Below, one piece after another: positions 43,823 through 52,848 of a DNA stretch of 64,000 bases. The notes under the pieces are model-generated. The model made no database searches. It saw only the letters and a program-made list of their open reading frames with translations, and was not told the DNA's origin. The stretch lies in NCBI GenBank assembly GCA_965206315.1, contig OZ242210.1:992001-1056000 (forward strand), in the 5' to 3' direction. Within the stretch, counting starts at the first letter, position 1. The number at the start of each line of letters is the position of its first letter. The position numbers and the translations under genes were made by a program. Source of the stretch: Bin16 sp965206315. Its GTDB lineage: Bacteria; Chloroflexota; Dehalococcoidia; Lucifugimonadales; Australimonadaceae.

Positions 43823-45100
43823 CTAACTCGCGTCAGCCCCGATGCCGATGGCGCTGGAAGCGTTGCTCTCCTCCGCCTCGGCGACGCTCTCGCGCTCCAT
43901 CATCTCGATGACCGCGCGAGGTGAGAGTTGACCACACAGCCTGCCGTCCGCGTCTATGAGCGGTTGGGCCCCGGACATGTGCCGCACCAGCGGGAGCGCG
44001 GCCGAGACCGACATCTCCTCCGACAGCGGCGTCACGTCATCCAGGAGCGCCTCCGTGCACTCGGCGGAGCCGTTCCGGTTCGCTTCCGCGAGTGCCGCGA
44101 AGCTCACGGCGCCCACGTAGGTCTCGTGCCTGTCCGCGACGAAACCGGCCACCTCTCCCATCTCCCCGAGGGCGTCCATCGCCTCTTTGGGCGACATGTC
44201 CGCGCGCAGCTTCACCTGCACGGGCTCCATGATCGTTCGCAGGGTGACCACCGAGGACTTGCGCACGTCCCGCACGAACTCGGCCACGTAGTCGTCGGCG
44301 GGGTGGGCGAGTATCTCCTCGCCCGTGCCCATCTGTATCACCGCGCCGTCGCGCATGATGACGATGTGGTCGCCGAGTTTCAGCGCCTCGCTCAGGTCGT
44401 GTGTGATGAAGATGATGGTCTTGTGCATCTGCTGCTGCAGGCGGAGCAGCTCGTTCTGCATGTCGCGCCGGATGAGCGGGTCGAGACCGCTGAAGGGTTC
44501 GTCCATGAGCATGACGTCCGGGTCTGCGGCGAGAGCGCGGGCGAGCCCCACGCGCTGCTGCATGCCCCCGCTCAGTGCGTTCGGGCGGTATCGCTCCCAG
44601 CCGTTGAGCCCGACGAGCTCCAGCACCTCGTGGGCACGCTCCAGGCGCTCTCCCCTCTCGATGCCGCGCACCTCCAGCCCCCAGGCGGCGTTCTCCTCGA
44701 CCGTACGGTGGGGGAGCAGTCCGAAGTGCTGGAAGACCATCGCGGTCTTGGTGCGCCGGTATTCGGTCAACTCGTCTTCGCTGTACCTGAGGATGTCTTC
44801 GCCGTCGACCTCGATGGCCCCGAACGTCGGTTCGATCAGGCGCAGCAGCGTGCGAACGAGTGTGGACTTGCCACTGCCGGACAAGCCCATCACGACGAAC
44901 GTCTCGCCGACCTGCACGTCGAAGCTCACGTCGCGCAGACCCACGACCCAGCCGGACTCTTCACGGAGCTCCGACTTGCTCTTGCTGAGCACCTCGTCCG
45001 TGAGTTCCGTCGGGACGCCGGAGCCGAATATCTTCCACAGGCCCCTGACGCTGACTTTCGGTTGTGTGCCGTCGGCTGTGCCGTTCCTGCTAAGCGCCAT
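43823..45100 (-). CDS. proV: Glycine-betaine/proline ABC transporter ATP-binding protein
   Basis: 425 residues. Walker A GLSGSGKST (about 73-81), Q-loop VFQHFGLLPHRTV, signature LSGGMQQRVGLARAL, Walker B VMLMDEPFSGLDPLIR, H-loop FITHD; then two CBS-like modules (about 285-400), as in ProV/OpuAA, which sense ionic strength in OpuA. First gene of the operon. The N-terminal KIFG motif is the family's hallmark. Confidence 0.95.
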   Translation of the reverse strand: MALSRNGTADGTQPKVSVRGLWKIFGSGVPTELTDEVLSKSKSELREESGWVVGLRDVSFDVQVGETFVVMGLSGSGKSTLVRTLLRLIEPTFGAIEVDGEDILRYSEDELTEYRRTKTAMVFQHFGLLPHRTVEENAAWGLEVRGIERGERLERAHEVLELVGLNGWERYRPNALSGGMQQRVGLARALAADPDVMLMDEPFSGLDPLIRRDMQNELLRLQQQMHKTIIFITHDLSEALKLGDHIVIMRDGAVIQMGTGEEILAHPADDYVAEFVRDVRKSSVVTLRTIMEPVQVKLRADMSPKEAMDALGEMGEVAGFVADRHETYVGAVSFAALAEANRNGSAECTEALLDDVTPLSEEMSVSAALPLVRHMSGAQPLIDADGRLCGQLSPRAVIEMMERESVAEAEESNASSAIGIGADAS

Positions 45101-45546
45101 ACGCCAACCTCAACTACCCCTTGTCCCTGCAAGGCACGCAACTCGGTTGGATTCGCTCGATGGGGGAAGAACAAGTGAATCACGAGGGAACGCGCATGCT
45201 GCGCGTGCGTGCTCGGGATACTCCGAGGGCTGGGCGGCTATATACCCGCACGCCGTCGGTGCGAGCGCCCTCTTGCCGCTGTTCAAGGCCTAACCCTAGC
45301 CATTGGAGCAGAGAGTGTCAACGTTCGGAATGCGCTGCCCCTCCGTTGCATTCCGCCGGATTTCGCCTGTCCCGTTCCGCCAGGACCGGGAGCGCAGGGC
45401 CATACATTCGCAGGAACGAGCACCGAGAGGAGAGACAGGGAGCGGGGAAAGCGCACCGGCCTGCGCCCTGTCCGTACGATGCGGCGGCTGTTTTCGTCGC
45501 TATCGCGCCGTATCGCAGCCCGTTCCGTGCAATCCAGCGCCAGTCA
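45101..45546 (-). other. Leader/intergenic region upstream of proV
   Basis: 446 bases with no supported gene. On the proV (minus) side it holds two hairpins, ACGCGCA-TGC-TGCGCGT (45190-45206) and CTCGG-6-CCGAG (45212-45226), which would lie in the 5' leader. A TATATA lies at about 45240. No convincing -35/-10 pair. The upstream half near 45300-45540 shows nothing I recognise. Confidence 0.4.
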
Positions 45547-45915
45547 TCAGGATCCGGACGGCTCTTCAGCATCCGGCAACGCCGGTTTTGTCGTCTCCCG
45601 CTCGCGGTTGGGGAGGAAGCGTGCAGCATCGGGCACGAGAGCGCCCAGGATCGCCAGCGCACCCTGCGTCCAGCCGTTCACCGGGCGCAGGCAGATGTAC
45701 TCCGGTGTCACTTCCAGGTCGGCGATCAGCTCGAATTCGCCTCCCGCCGGGTGGTGTCCCAGCGGAACGATCGTCCTGTCACCTTCCTTGCGGGTCTCGC
45801 CGTAGGTGAAGCCTTCCCTGTTGGCGACGCGCTCCAGGGCAGGCTTGGACGCCTTCCCCAGCAGGAACGGCAGCTTGAGCAAGAACACAACGGGACGCAG
45901 CAGTACTCCCAGCAT
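45547..45915 (-). CDS. Small hypothetical protein with N-terminal hydrophobic segment
   Basis: 122 residues. Start at 45915 chosen for the GGAGG nine bases upstream. Residues 2-20 (LGVLLRPVVFLLKLPFLLG) are hydrophobic; the rest has TRKEGDRTIVPLGHHPAGGEFELIADLEVTPEYICLRPVNGW and an acidic tail. Family not recognised. Divergent from the ABC exporter genes, with about 97 bases between starts. Confidence 0.6.
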   Translation of the reverse strand: MLGVLLRPVVFLLKLPFLLGKASKPALERVANREGFTYGETRKEGDRTIVPLGHHPAGGEFELIADLEVTPEYICLRPVNGWTQGALAILGALVPDAARFLPNRERETTKPALPDAEEPSGS

Positions 45916-46012
45916 CACATCCTCCAGCGGCGCGATGAGCGCCGGGTGCGGGCCTTTCTCCGCATTATACTGGCAAGAGAGCACCCTCGCGGATACCGCG
46001 AAACGAGGTCCG

Positions 46013-46951
46013 ATGACCGTCACCCCTGGAACCACACCCACCGTGCGAGCGGACGGCCTGTGGAAGCGGTACGGCGGCCACGTTGCCGTACGCGACGTGA
46101 GCCTCTTCCTCAGTCCCGGTGAAGTCGTCGGGCTGGTCGGGCCCAACGGCGCGGGGAAGACCACCACCATCCGGATGCTGCTGGACATCCTCCGTCCCGA
46201 TGAGGGCTCGGTCTCCGTGTTCGGCGCGCCTATCAGCCCGCAGGCCCAGTCGCGCATCGGCTACCTGCCGGAGGAGCGCGGCCTCTACCGCAGCCTCCGC
46301 GTCATCCCCAACATGCTCTACCTCGCCGAGTTGAAAGGGATGCAGCGCGAGCACGCGCTGCGGCGCGCCGATGAGCTGTTCGCGCTCCTCGGCCTGGAGC
46401 CGCACCGAGGGAAGAAGGTCAGCGAACTGAGCCGCGGCCTCGGGCAGCTGGTGCAGTTCGCCGCAACCATCCTGCACGAACCCGCCTTCATCGTCCTGGA
46501 CGAGCCATTCTCCGGCCTCGATCCGGTGAATGTTCGCGTGATGAAGGACGCCGTCTCCCGGCTGCGAAGCGAGGGGGCGGCCATCATGTTCTCCACCCAC
46601 CAGATGACGGACGTCGAGGAGTTGTGCGACCGCGTCATCATGATCGACGGCGGAGCAGTCGTGCTCGATGGCCCGCTTGCCGACATCAAGCGGCGGTTCG
46701 CGGGGAACGACCTGTTCGTCGCCACCGACCTCGACCCGCAGGGTGCGGACGGCGTGGCCGGATCGCGGCGCGACGGCGCGGGCTACGCGCTGCGGCTCGC
46801 CGAGGGCAGCGCTCCGGAGGACGTGCTGCGGTCGCTGCTGGAGGGCGGCGCGAAGATCGACCGGTTCGAACTGGCGACGCCCAGCCTGGAAGAGATATTC
46901 CTGCGCGTGGTCGGGCGCGAGCAGGCGGAGGCGGAGCGCGATGAGGAGTAA
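46013..46951 (+). CDS. ABC-2 exporter ATP-binding protein (NatA-like)
   Basis: 312 residues. Walker A GPNGAGKTTTIRMLLD, signature LSRGLGQLVQFAATILHEP (degenerate LSRGLGQ as in NatA types), Walker B FIVLDEPFSGLDPVN, STHQM. The C-terminal DUF4162-type domain (about 225-305) ends EEIFLRVVGRE. TATACT at 45966-45971 is a possible -10, GAGG precedes the ATG. Its stop overlaps the permease start by 11 bases, so they form a complex. Cargo may be ions, drugs or a lipid. Confidence 0.92.
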   Translation: MTVTPGTTPTVRADGLWKRYGGHVAVRDVSLFLSPGEVVGLVGPNGAGKTTTIRMLLDILRPDEGSVSVFGAPISPQAQSRIGYLPEERGLYRSLRVIPNMLYLAELKGMQREHALRRADELFALLGLEPHRGKKVSELSRGLGQLVQFAATILHEPAFIVLDEPFSGLDPVNVRVMKDAVSRLRSEGAAIMFSTHQMTDVEELCDRVIMIDGGAVVLDGPLADIKRRFAGNDLFVATDLDPQGADGVAGSRRDGAGYALRLAEGSAPEDVLRSLLEGGAKIDRFELATPSLEEIFLRVVGREQAEAERDEE

Positions 46952-48200
46952 GACGTGGCTCGTCGCGCGGCACGAGTTCGCCGTCACTATCGGGCGTCTC
47001 GGCTTCCGCATCTTCGCCGCCGCGGTGCCGGTGCTTGCGCTGCTGGCGCTCATCGGCATCGGCGTCTTCGATGCGGTGCGAGGCGGCGACGAGCCGTCCG
47101 GCAGCGCGGGGGAGACCTCTGCCGCCATCACGCGCGTGGGCTACGTCGACTTCAGCGCCGGGGAGGACGGGCAGCTGTTCACGTCGTTCCGGGAGCAGGA
47201 CGGCGTTGCGTTCGTCCCCTACCCGAACGAGGACGCGGGAAGCGCCGCGTTGCAGGCGGAAGAGATCGACGCTCTCTACGTGTTCCCCCGCGATTTCCTG
47301 GAGACCGGCTCGGTCGTACGGGTACGCATGGAGGACGGCGGCGGCGGCGCGGGCGCCGACGCGTTGCGCCGGTTCGTGCTGAGCAACCTCGTCGCTGAAG
47401 AGGTGAGCGGCCAGCAGTTGGAGCGCGTCATCAGGCCGTACTCGCTCGTCACGGTCGAGCTGTCCGGGTCCGGCGCGACGGTGGAGGAAGAGGGGTTCGA
47501 CGGCGGAGAGTTCCTGTTCTCGTTCGGCGCGGGGATGCTGCTGATCGTCTCCGTGCTCACCGCAGCCGGCTACCTGCTGCAGGGGCTGAGCGAGGAGAAG
47601 GAGAACCGCATCATGGAGGTGCTGCTCTCCTCGCTCAAACCGGAGCAATTGATGTTCGGCAAGCTGCTGGGGCTCGGCGGGGCGGGGCTGCTGCAGATGG
47701 CCGTCTGGACGGCCGCGCTCGTCGCCTTCCTGCTGGCGCTGGGCCGTATCGTGGACCTGCCCGTGGAGCTGAGCGCGCCGTCCATTGAGACGCTCGGCGT
47801 GGCGCTGGCGTACTTCCTGCTGGGCTACGCATTGCTGGGCACGGTGCAGGCAGCGCTTGGCGTCGTCACCACGAACCAGAAGGAAGCGAACAACATCGCC
47901 GTGTTCGTCGTGCTGCCCGCCGTGTCGCCGATGTGGTTCCTCGCGGTGCTGGTCGAGCACCCGGACGGCGTGCTCGCGCAGGTGCTGAGCTACGTGCCGT
48001 TCACCGCTCCGCTGACCGGACTGATCAGGTTCGGAACGGGTGGAACGAGCCTGGGGGAGGTCGCGTTGAGCCTGGGCGTGCTCGCGGCGTTCACGGCGCT
48101 GGCCGTCCTGCTCACGGCGCGCCTCTTCCGCGCCTACCTGCTGGTGTACGGCCAGCGCCCAGGCGTCCGGCACATCCTCCGAACGCTGTGGAGCGGTTGA
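46941..48200 (+). CDS. ABC-2 exporter permease (NatB-like)
   Basis: 419 residues of the ABC-2_trans_3 fold: helix at 20-42, a large extracytoplasmic domain (about 45-180) rich in Gly/Asp, then five to six helices from 185 with GYLLQGLSEEKENRIMEVLLSSLKPEQLMFGKLLG, the family's coupling segment, and the end VYGQRPGVRHILRTLWSG. Partner of the preceding ATPase. Confidence 0.92.
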   Translation: MRSKTWLVARHEFAVTIGRLGFRIFAAAVPVLALLALIGIGVFDAVRGGDEPSGSAGETSAAITRVGYVDFSAGEDGQLFTSFREQDGVAFVPYPNEDAGSAALQAEEIDALYVFPRDFLETGSVVRVRMEDGGGGAGADALRRFVLSNLVAEEVSGQQLERVIRPYSLVTVELSGSGATVEEEGFDGGEFLFSFGAGMLLIVSVLTAAGYLLQGLSEEKENRIMEVLLSSLKPEQLMFGKLLGLGGAGLLQMAVWTAALVAFLLALGRIVDLPVELSAPSIETLGVALAYFLLGYALLGTVQAALGVVTTNQKEANNIAVFVVLPAVSPMWFLAVLVEHPDGVLAQVLSYVPFTAPLTGLIRFGTGGTSLGEVALSLGVLAAFTALAVLLTARLFRAYLLVYGQRPGVRHILRTLWSG

Positions 48201-48202
48201 GG

Positions 48203-48661
48203 CTACCTGGCGGCGGCCTCCTCGAACGTGAACCGGTTGTTGCCCGAGCCCACGCGCTCCGCCAGGAAGCGCTTCCCGTCCTCCGGGGACATCAGGTCCA
48301 CGTAGATCTCCAGCCGGTTGCCGTCCGGGTCGTTGAAGTAGACGCTCTTCGTCATGCCGTGGTCCGTGAGGCTTACGATCTCGACGCCGTTGTCCAGCAG
48401 CCGCTGGTGCAACTCCTGCAACTCATGCATGCCGCCGTTCACGACCAGTGCGACGTGCCCCAGGCCCACGTTGCCGCGCGTGTGCTCGCCGTTCACGCTG
48501 AACAGTCCGATGTCGTGGTGCTGGGTGCCGAACGACATGAACGCCGCTCCCTCCGTGCGTCGGTTCGTCTCCATGCCGAGCGCGTCGCGGTAGAAAGCCT
48601 CCGCCACATCGACATCAGTAACGCGCAGGACCACGTGGCCGACTCTTCCTATCCTTGCCAT
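48203..48661 (-). CDS. VOC-family (glyoxalase/extradiol dioxygenase-like) protein
   Basis: 152 residues, two VOC modules. Metal-type ligands His9 (RVGHVVLRV), His about 69 (LGHVALVV) and Glu about 117 (NRLEIYVD); FNDPDGNRLEIY is the typical closing motif. Could be a ring-cleaving dioxygenase half-size homologue, a lactoylglutathione lyase or a resistance protein; sequence alone does not decide. Faces the exporter genes tail to tail with a two-base gap. Confidence 0.85.
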   Translation of the reverse strand: MARIGRVGHVVLRVTDVDVAEAFYRDALGMETNRRTEGAAFMSFGTQHHDIGLFSVNGEHTRGNVGLGHVALVVNGGMHELQELHQRLLDNGVEIVSLTDHGMTKSVYFNDPDGNRLEIYVDLMSPEDGKRFLAERVGSGNNRFTFEEAAAR

Positions 48662-48791
48662 ATCGCCCTCCTCTCGGCCTTCTGCCTATCTCCCCCAAGT
48701 GTAAACCCTCTGTCCAGTCCGCGCCCCTTGACCGGAGCGCGGGGCGCTCGTACCTTTGCCGCGTCCCTATCCGGAGGAAGGAGAAGGCGCA

Positions 48792-49793
48792 ATGACCACC
48801 GCAGAGAAGTTGCAGCTGGAGATATCCGTCGGCTACGCCTCGATGACGTACGAGATCGTGCGCCCGCTGATGGAAGGGCGCGTGCAGATAGAGGGCGTCG
48901 ACCTCGTGCCGGTCGAGGAACTGGGCCCCACGCCAACGGGCGACTCACGGATGAAGACCGGCGACTTCGGCCTGTGCGACCTCAACATGGGCTACTGGCT
49001 CGCCGCCATAGACCAGGGCTGGGACATCACCGGGCTGCCCATCTTCGTGAAGCGCAAGAGCGCGCACTGGTACATGGTCGTCCGCAACGACCGCGGCATC
49101 GGCGGCCCGAAGGACCTGGAGGGCAAGCGCATCGCCACGCGCTCCTTCCGCTCCGCCATCGTCACGTGGTGCCGGGGGCTGCTCAAGAACCGCCACGGCG
49201 TCGACACCTCCACGTTCCGGTGGCTCGTCACCGACGCCGAGGACTACTTCCCCATCTACGACAAGTCCGCGGTCGTCGAGACGGTGCAGGACGGCAAGGT
49301 GAGCGTGAAGGACCACCTCCAGCGGCTACTCGACGGCGAGGTGGACGCCTTCCTCGGCGACATCTCCGACCCCGAGCTGTTCGGGTGGGTCGCCAGCGAC
49401 TCCCGCATCCGCAGGCTCTTCCCGGACTACATGGAGGAGGACCTCCGCCTCTGGCGGGACGAGAGCATCTTCACGCCGGTGCACATGATGGTGCTGAGCG
49501 GCAAGCTCGACCGCGAGGACCCCACGCTCGCGCCGCGCATCTACGACGCGTTCGAGCGCTCCAAGGCCGTAGCGTACTTCGACCTGCTGCGCGACCGGGG
49601 CAGCTTCTCCGTCATCTACCTGCGCGAGTACGTGGAGGAGCAGTTCAAGAAGTGGGGCGACCCGTTCGTCTACGGCATCGAGGCGAACCGGCGGATGCTC
49701 GACTGGTACATCGACATCAGCCACGAGCAGGGCATCATGGCGAAGCGCTACGGCTTCGACGAGGTGTTCTCGAAGAACATCCTCGACACCTAG
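48792..49793 (+). CDS. Periplasmic-binding-protein-fold cytoplasmic protein (dihydroxyphthalate-decarboxylase/NMT1-like)
   Basis: 333 residues, start fixed by the GGAGGAAGGAG eight bases upstream. No signal peptide. ISVGYASMTYEIVRPLMEGRVQIEGVDL, GDFGLCDLNMGYWLAAIDQGWDITGLPIFVKRKSAHWYMVVRNDRGI and PKDLEGKRIATRSF follow the order of ABC-type substrate-binding folds. Homologues are annotated as 4,5-dihydroxyphthalate decarboxylase or ABC substrate-binding proteins, but lacking export it is more likely an enzyme. Activity uncertain. Confidence 0.75.
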   Translation: MTTAEKLQLEISVGYASMTYEIVRPLMEGRVQIEGVDLVPVEELGPTPTGDSRMKTGDFGLCDLNMGYWLAAIDQGWDITGLPIFVKRKSAHWYMVVRNDRGIGGPKDLEGKRIATRSFRSAIVTWCRGLLKNRHGVDTSTFRWLVTDAEDYFPIYDKSAVVETVQDGKVSVKDHLQRLLDGEVDAFLGDISDPELFGWVASDSRIRRLFPDYMEEDLRLWRDESIFTPVHMMVLSGKLDREDPTLAPRIYDAFERSKAVAYFDLLRDRGSFSVIYLREYVEEQFKKWGDPFVYGIEANRRMLDWYIDISHEQGIMAKRYGFDEVFSKNILDT

Positions 49794-49843
49794 CGCCCGG
49801 CCGCTCTGCCATCCGTCCATTGCCCGGTGCGGCGCGCACGCTC

Positions 49844-49930
49844 TACCATGGTCCTGTACACCGGTGAGCGTGCCCGCCGCGCCTGCGGCGCCGCCTCCCG
49901 CGTGTCACCAAATGTCACCAAATGTCACCC
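49844..49930 (+). repeat. TACCATGG and triple TGTCACCAAA repeat before the exported-protein gene
   Basis: TACCATGG at 49844-49851, then TGTCACC at 49903, 49913 and 49923, exactly ten bases apart. The third copy overlaps the ATG at 49922. The same arrangement occurs at 9751-9840. Confidence 0.6.
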
Positions 49931-51304
49931 TTCCTCGATAACGCCTCTCCTGTCAGCCCCGGACCAGGCGTGCGCTGGAGTGCCAGCCCGCTCCTCGTGC
50001 GGCATCCGGCTGGATTGCTGCGGCACTGGAGGGTGCCGTTCCTTGCCCTGCTGGCCGCGGCCGCGCTCGTCCTCCTCACGCCGTCGCCCGCTCCGGCGAA
50101 CTACACCGAGGGCAGGCTCAGCATCGGCTCCGGCAGCAGCGCGCTCGTCGTCGCCGTCTTCGCCGACATCGCGGACGCGCAGGACGGCGTGCCCTCGGGC
50201 GTGGCGTCGAGCGGCTCGATAACCGCAGACGACGCCGCCTACATCGCCAACGACGCTGACCCGCGCAACACCTTCTCCAACAACGACCTGTACGTCTCCA
50301 ACCAGGCCGACGCCTACAACACCGTCCTCATCACCGCCACCGTCGCCGGTCTGGAGGACGGCGCCTGTGCAGAGGCGACCGTCTTCAACAGGGACTCCCG
50401 CGAGTCCGTCACCGTCCTGCTAGCGCCCACGAGCGAGGCGCCGGTCGACGGGGCGCGCACCTACCAGGGCATCGTGGAGTTGGCCGAAAGGGACACGGAG
50501 AACGTCGATGGCCCCGGCTGCGACGCCTACACCGCGGGCACGGACGCCGTCGCCGTGCTGCGGTCGGTGGACCGCGACAGGCTCGCCGTCAACGTGCGGG
50601 GCGTATCCTCCTCCATCGAACTGGTCGTTGACGGCGAAGGGCCGGAGATCAGCGTCTTCCACCCCCAACCGGACAGCTACCTCCGCTCGGTAGTCGTGAA
50701 CTTCTGGTTCGAGGTACGCGACGACGGATCGGGACTGCGCCACGACGGAGAGTTCGAAGCCTCGGGAGACGGTGACCCTCGCCCGGTGAACGCCGACGGC
50801 GACCAGTTGACGTCGAACGAGCCGCGCTCCACGCCCGGCGGGGGCGCTGCCGATATCCACGCCTTCCTCAGCCGCGAGGGCGGAGACCCCGCCGACATAA
50901 CGCCCTACGGAACGAGCCGCTGGAAGGTCATCGCGACCGGCGCTGCCTACTCCCTCTCGGTCGACGTGAACCTCGGCGGCAGCGGGACGTTCAACCTCGA
51001 GTTCGAGGCAACGGACCGCACCGGCAACACGACGTTCGTGGACGCCGCAGACGCCGCCGTTCCTCCTCCCGGCTCCACCCCTACTCCGACACCGGACACC
51101 AGTACGCCAACCCCCACCCCCATACCGCTCCCCACGCCGGTGCCAACGGCAACGCCGACTCCGACACCCACCCCAACGGCAACGCCAACCCCGACGCCAA
51201 CGCCGACTCCGGATCCGCTGTCCGGCTTCATCGCCTGGCTGGAAGCCTGGATACAGGCGTGGGAAGCGTGGTTGGAGCGGCTGCAGGCGGGGTTCTTCCG
51301 ATAA
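49922..51304 (+). CDS. Exported repeat-linker protein with Trp-rich C-terminus
   Basis: Up to 460 residues. A Sec-type hydrophobic segment (VPFLALLAAAALVLL, about 39-53) follows a long N-terminal tail, so a GTG at 49997 is a likely alternative start. The mature part to about 370 looks like beta-rich Ig/adhesion-type sequence (GPEISVFHPQPDSYLRSVVVNFWFEVRDDGSGL), then about 50 residues of TP repeats, then GFIAWLEAWIQAWEAWLERL, an amphipathic helix with Trp every 3-4 residues. No family recognised. Probably a surface or envelope protein. Confidence 0.75.
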   Translation: MSPFLDNASPVSPGPGVRWSASPLLVRHPAGLLRHWRVPFLALLAAAALVLLTPSPAPANYTEGRLSIGSGSSALVVAVFADIADAQDGVPSGVASSGSITADDAAYIANDADPRNTFSNNDLYVSNQADAYNTVLITATVAGLEDGACAEATVFNRDSRESVTVLLAPTSEAPVDGARTYQGIVELAERDTENVDGPGCDAYTAGTDAVAVLRSVDRDRLAVNVRGVSSSIELVVDGEGPEISVFHPQPDSYLRSVVVNFWFEVRDDGSGLRHDGEFEASGDGDPRPVNADGDQLTSNEPRSTPGGGAADIHAFLSREGGDPADITPYGTSRWKVIATGAAYSLSVDVNLGGSGTFNLEFEATDRTGNTTFVDAADAAVPPPGSTPTPTPDTSTPTPTPIPLPTPVPTATPTPTPTPTATPTPTPTPTPDPLSGFIAWLEAWIQAWEAWLERLQAGFFR

Positions 51305-51390
51305 CGCCGCAGCCAGTGTCCCTTATGAGCGAACCGCGCACGCCTAAGCGGGCGGGTTCGAAGCACCGCTCTGATAGAATGGACGTGTAT

Positions 51391-52839
51391 ATGTTCCGAA
51401 GTCTCGTATCACGCTTCATCAAGAAGCCTGGCGCGCCTCCTGCGAGCGAGCCGTCCGCGCCTCCAACCGACCAGACCAGCGGACGCAGGCCTCGACGGCG
51501 CAAGCCGCCGGGAACGGCGGAAGCCCGCGAGCCACGCCCTGCCCAGCAGGCACCGCCGCGCGCCGCTGCGCTCGCCGAGCCACCGGATGCGCCATCCGGC
51601 AAGCGGCGCCGCAGTCGCAGCGGCAGAGGCAGGCGCGCAGAAGAAGGCACGCCTGCGCCGGAGCGCAGGCGCCAGCCCGCCCCTGCGCCGCAAGGGCCGT
51701 CACCCCGCGATATGCCGTTCGGCCCCGTGCTCGTCTCCGCGCCCATCAAACGCGCGTTGGACGAGATGCGCTACGAGTCCCCCACACCCATCCAGGAGTT
51801 CGTCATAGAGCCGCTGCTGAACGGCGAGGACGTCGTGGGACAGGCGCAGACCGGCACCGGCAAGACCGCCGGGTTCGGCATCCCCATCGCCGAACTCGTC
51901 GACGCACGTGAACCGTTCGTACAGGCCATCGTCCTCGTGCCGACACGAGAGCTGGCGCGGCAGGTCACTGACGAGGTCGCAGAGATCTGCAGGTACTGCG
52001 GCACGCAGGTGGTGCCCGTCTACGGCGGGGCGCGCATCGGGCCGCAGATAACGGCGCTGCAGAACGGCGCGCAGGTGGTCGTCGGGACGCCCGGACGCGT
52101 GATCGACCTGCTGGACCGCGGAGTGCTCCGGCTGGACCGCGCACGGATGGTGGTGCTCGACGAGGCAGACCAGATGCTGGATATCGGCTTCCTGCCCGAC
52201 GTTCGCCGCATCCTGCGCTCCACGCCGCGCTCGCGGCAGACGGCGCTCTTCACCGCAACCATCCCGACGATGATCAAGCGGCTCATCTACTCCTATCTCA
52301 AGGAGCCGCAGACGTTCCGTGTCGGTGCGGAGGCGGAGCCGGTGGAGCAGGTGACGCAGCGCTACTGCGAGGTCGCCAGCCGCGACAAGCTGACCGCGCT
52401 CCTGAACGTGCTCGATGAGGAGGAGCAGACGCTTGTCTTCCGCCGCACGCAGGACGACGTGGACTGGCTCGTGAGGACGCTGGGGCGGCGCAGGGTGAAG
52501 GCTGCGGCCATCCACGGCGGCCTGCCGCAGGGAGAGCGCAACGCCGTGATGCAGCAGTTCCGCAGCGGGGCGCTCAAGCTGCTCGTCTCCACCAACCTCA
52601 CCTCCCGCGGCATAGACGTGCCCACCGTTGAAAACGTCATCAACTACGACATCCCGGAGAGCGTCGAGGAGTACGTGCACCGCATCGGGCGCACCGCCCG
52701 CATGGGACGCGAGGGCACTGCTCTTACGTTCGTAAGCGAGTGGGACCTGGACTTCTTCGACGCCATCAAGGCGCACGTGGGCGACGACCTTCAGCCGTTG
52801 GAACTGGGGCTCTACAAGCGCCAGGGAGCGGGCGTGTAG
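51391..52839 (+). CDS. DEAD-box RNA helicase with basic N-terminal extension
   Basis: 482 residues. The first ~110 are Arg/Pro/Ala-rich and disordered, unusual since bacterial DEAD-box helicases usually carry basic tails at the C-terminus. Core: Q motif with SPTPIQ, AQTGTGKT, PTRELARQ, TPGRVIDLL, VLDEADQML, FTATI (in place of SAT), HGGLPQGERN, TSRGIDVP, HRIGRTARMG. Remodels RNA. TAGAAT at 51375-51380 lies ten bases before the ATG at 51391 (GTG at 51385 also in frame), so the mRNA has almost no leader. Confidence 0.93.
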   Translation: MFRSLVSRFIKKPGAPPASEPSAPPTDQTSGRRPRRRKPPGTAEAREPRPAQQAPPRAAALAEPPDAPSGKRRRSRSGRGRRAEEGTPAPERRRQPAPAPQGPSPRDMPFGPVLVSAPIKRALDEMRYESPTPIQEFVIEPLLNGEDVVGQAQTGTGKTAGFGIPIAELVDAREPFVQAIVLVPTRELARQVTDEVAEICRYCGTQVVPVYGGARIGPQITALQNGAQVVVGTPGRVIDLLDRGVLRLDRARMVVLDEADQMLDIGFLPDVRRILRSTPRSRQTALFTATIPTMIKRLIYSYLKEPQTFRVGAEAEPVEQVTQRYCEVASRDKLTALLNVLDEEEQTLVFRRTQDDVDWLVRTLGRRRVKAAAIHGGLPQGERNAVMQQFRSGALKLLVSTNLTSRGIDVPTVENVINYDIPESVEEYVHRIGRTARMGREGTALTFVSEWDLDFFDAIKAHVGDDLQPLELGLYKRQGAGV

Positions 52840-52848
52840 GCTGTCCCC

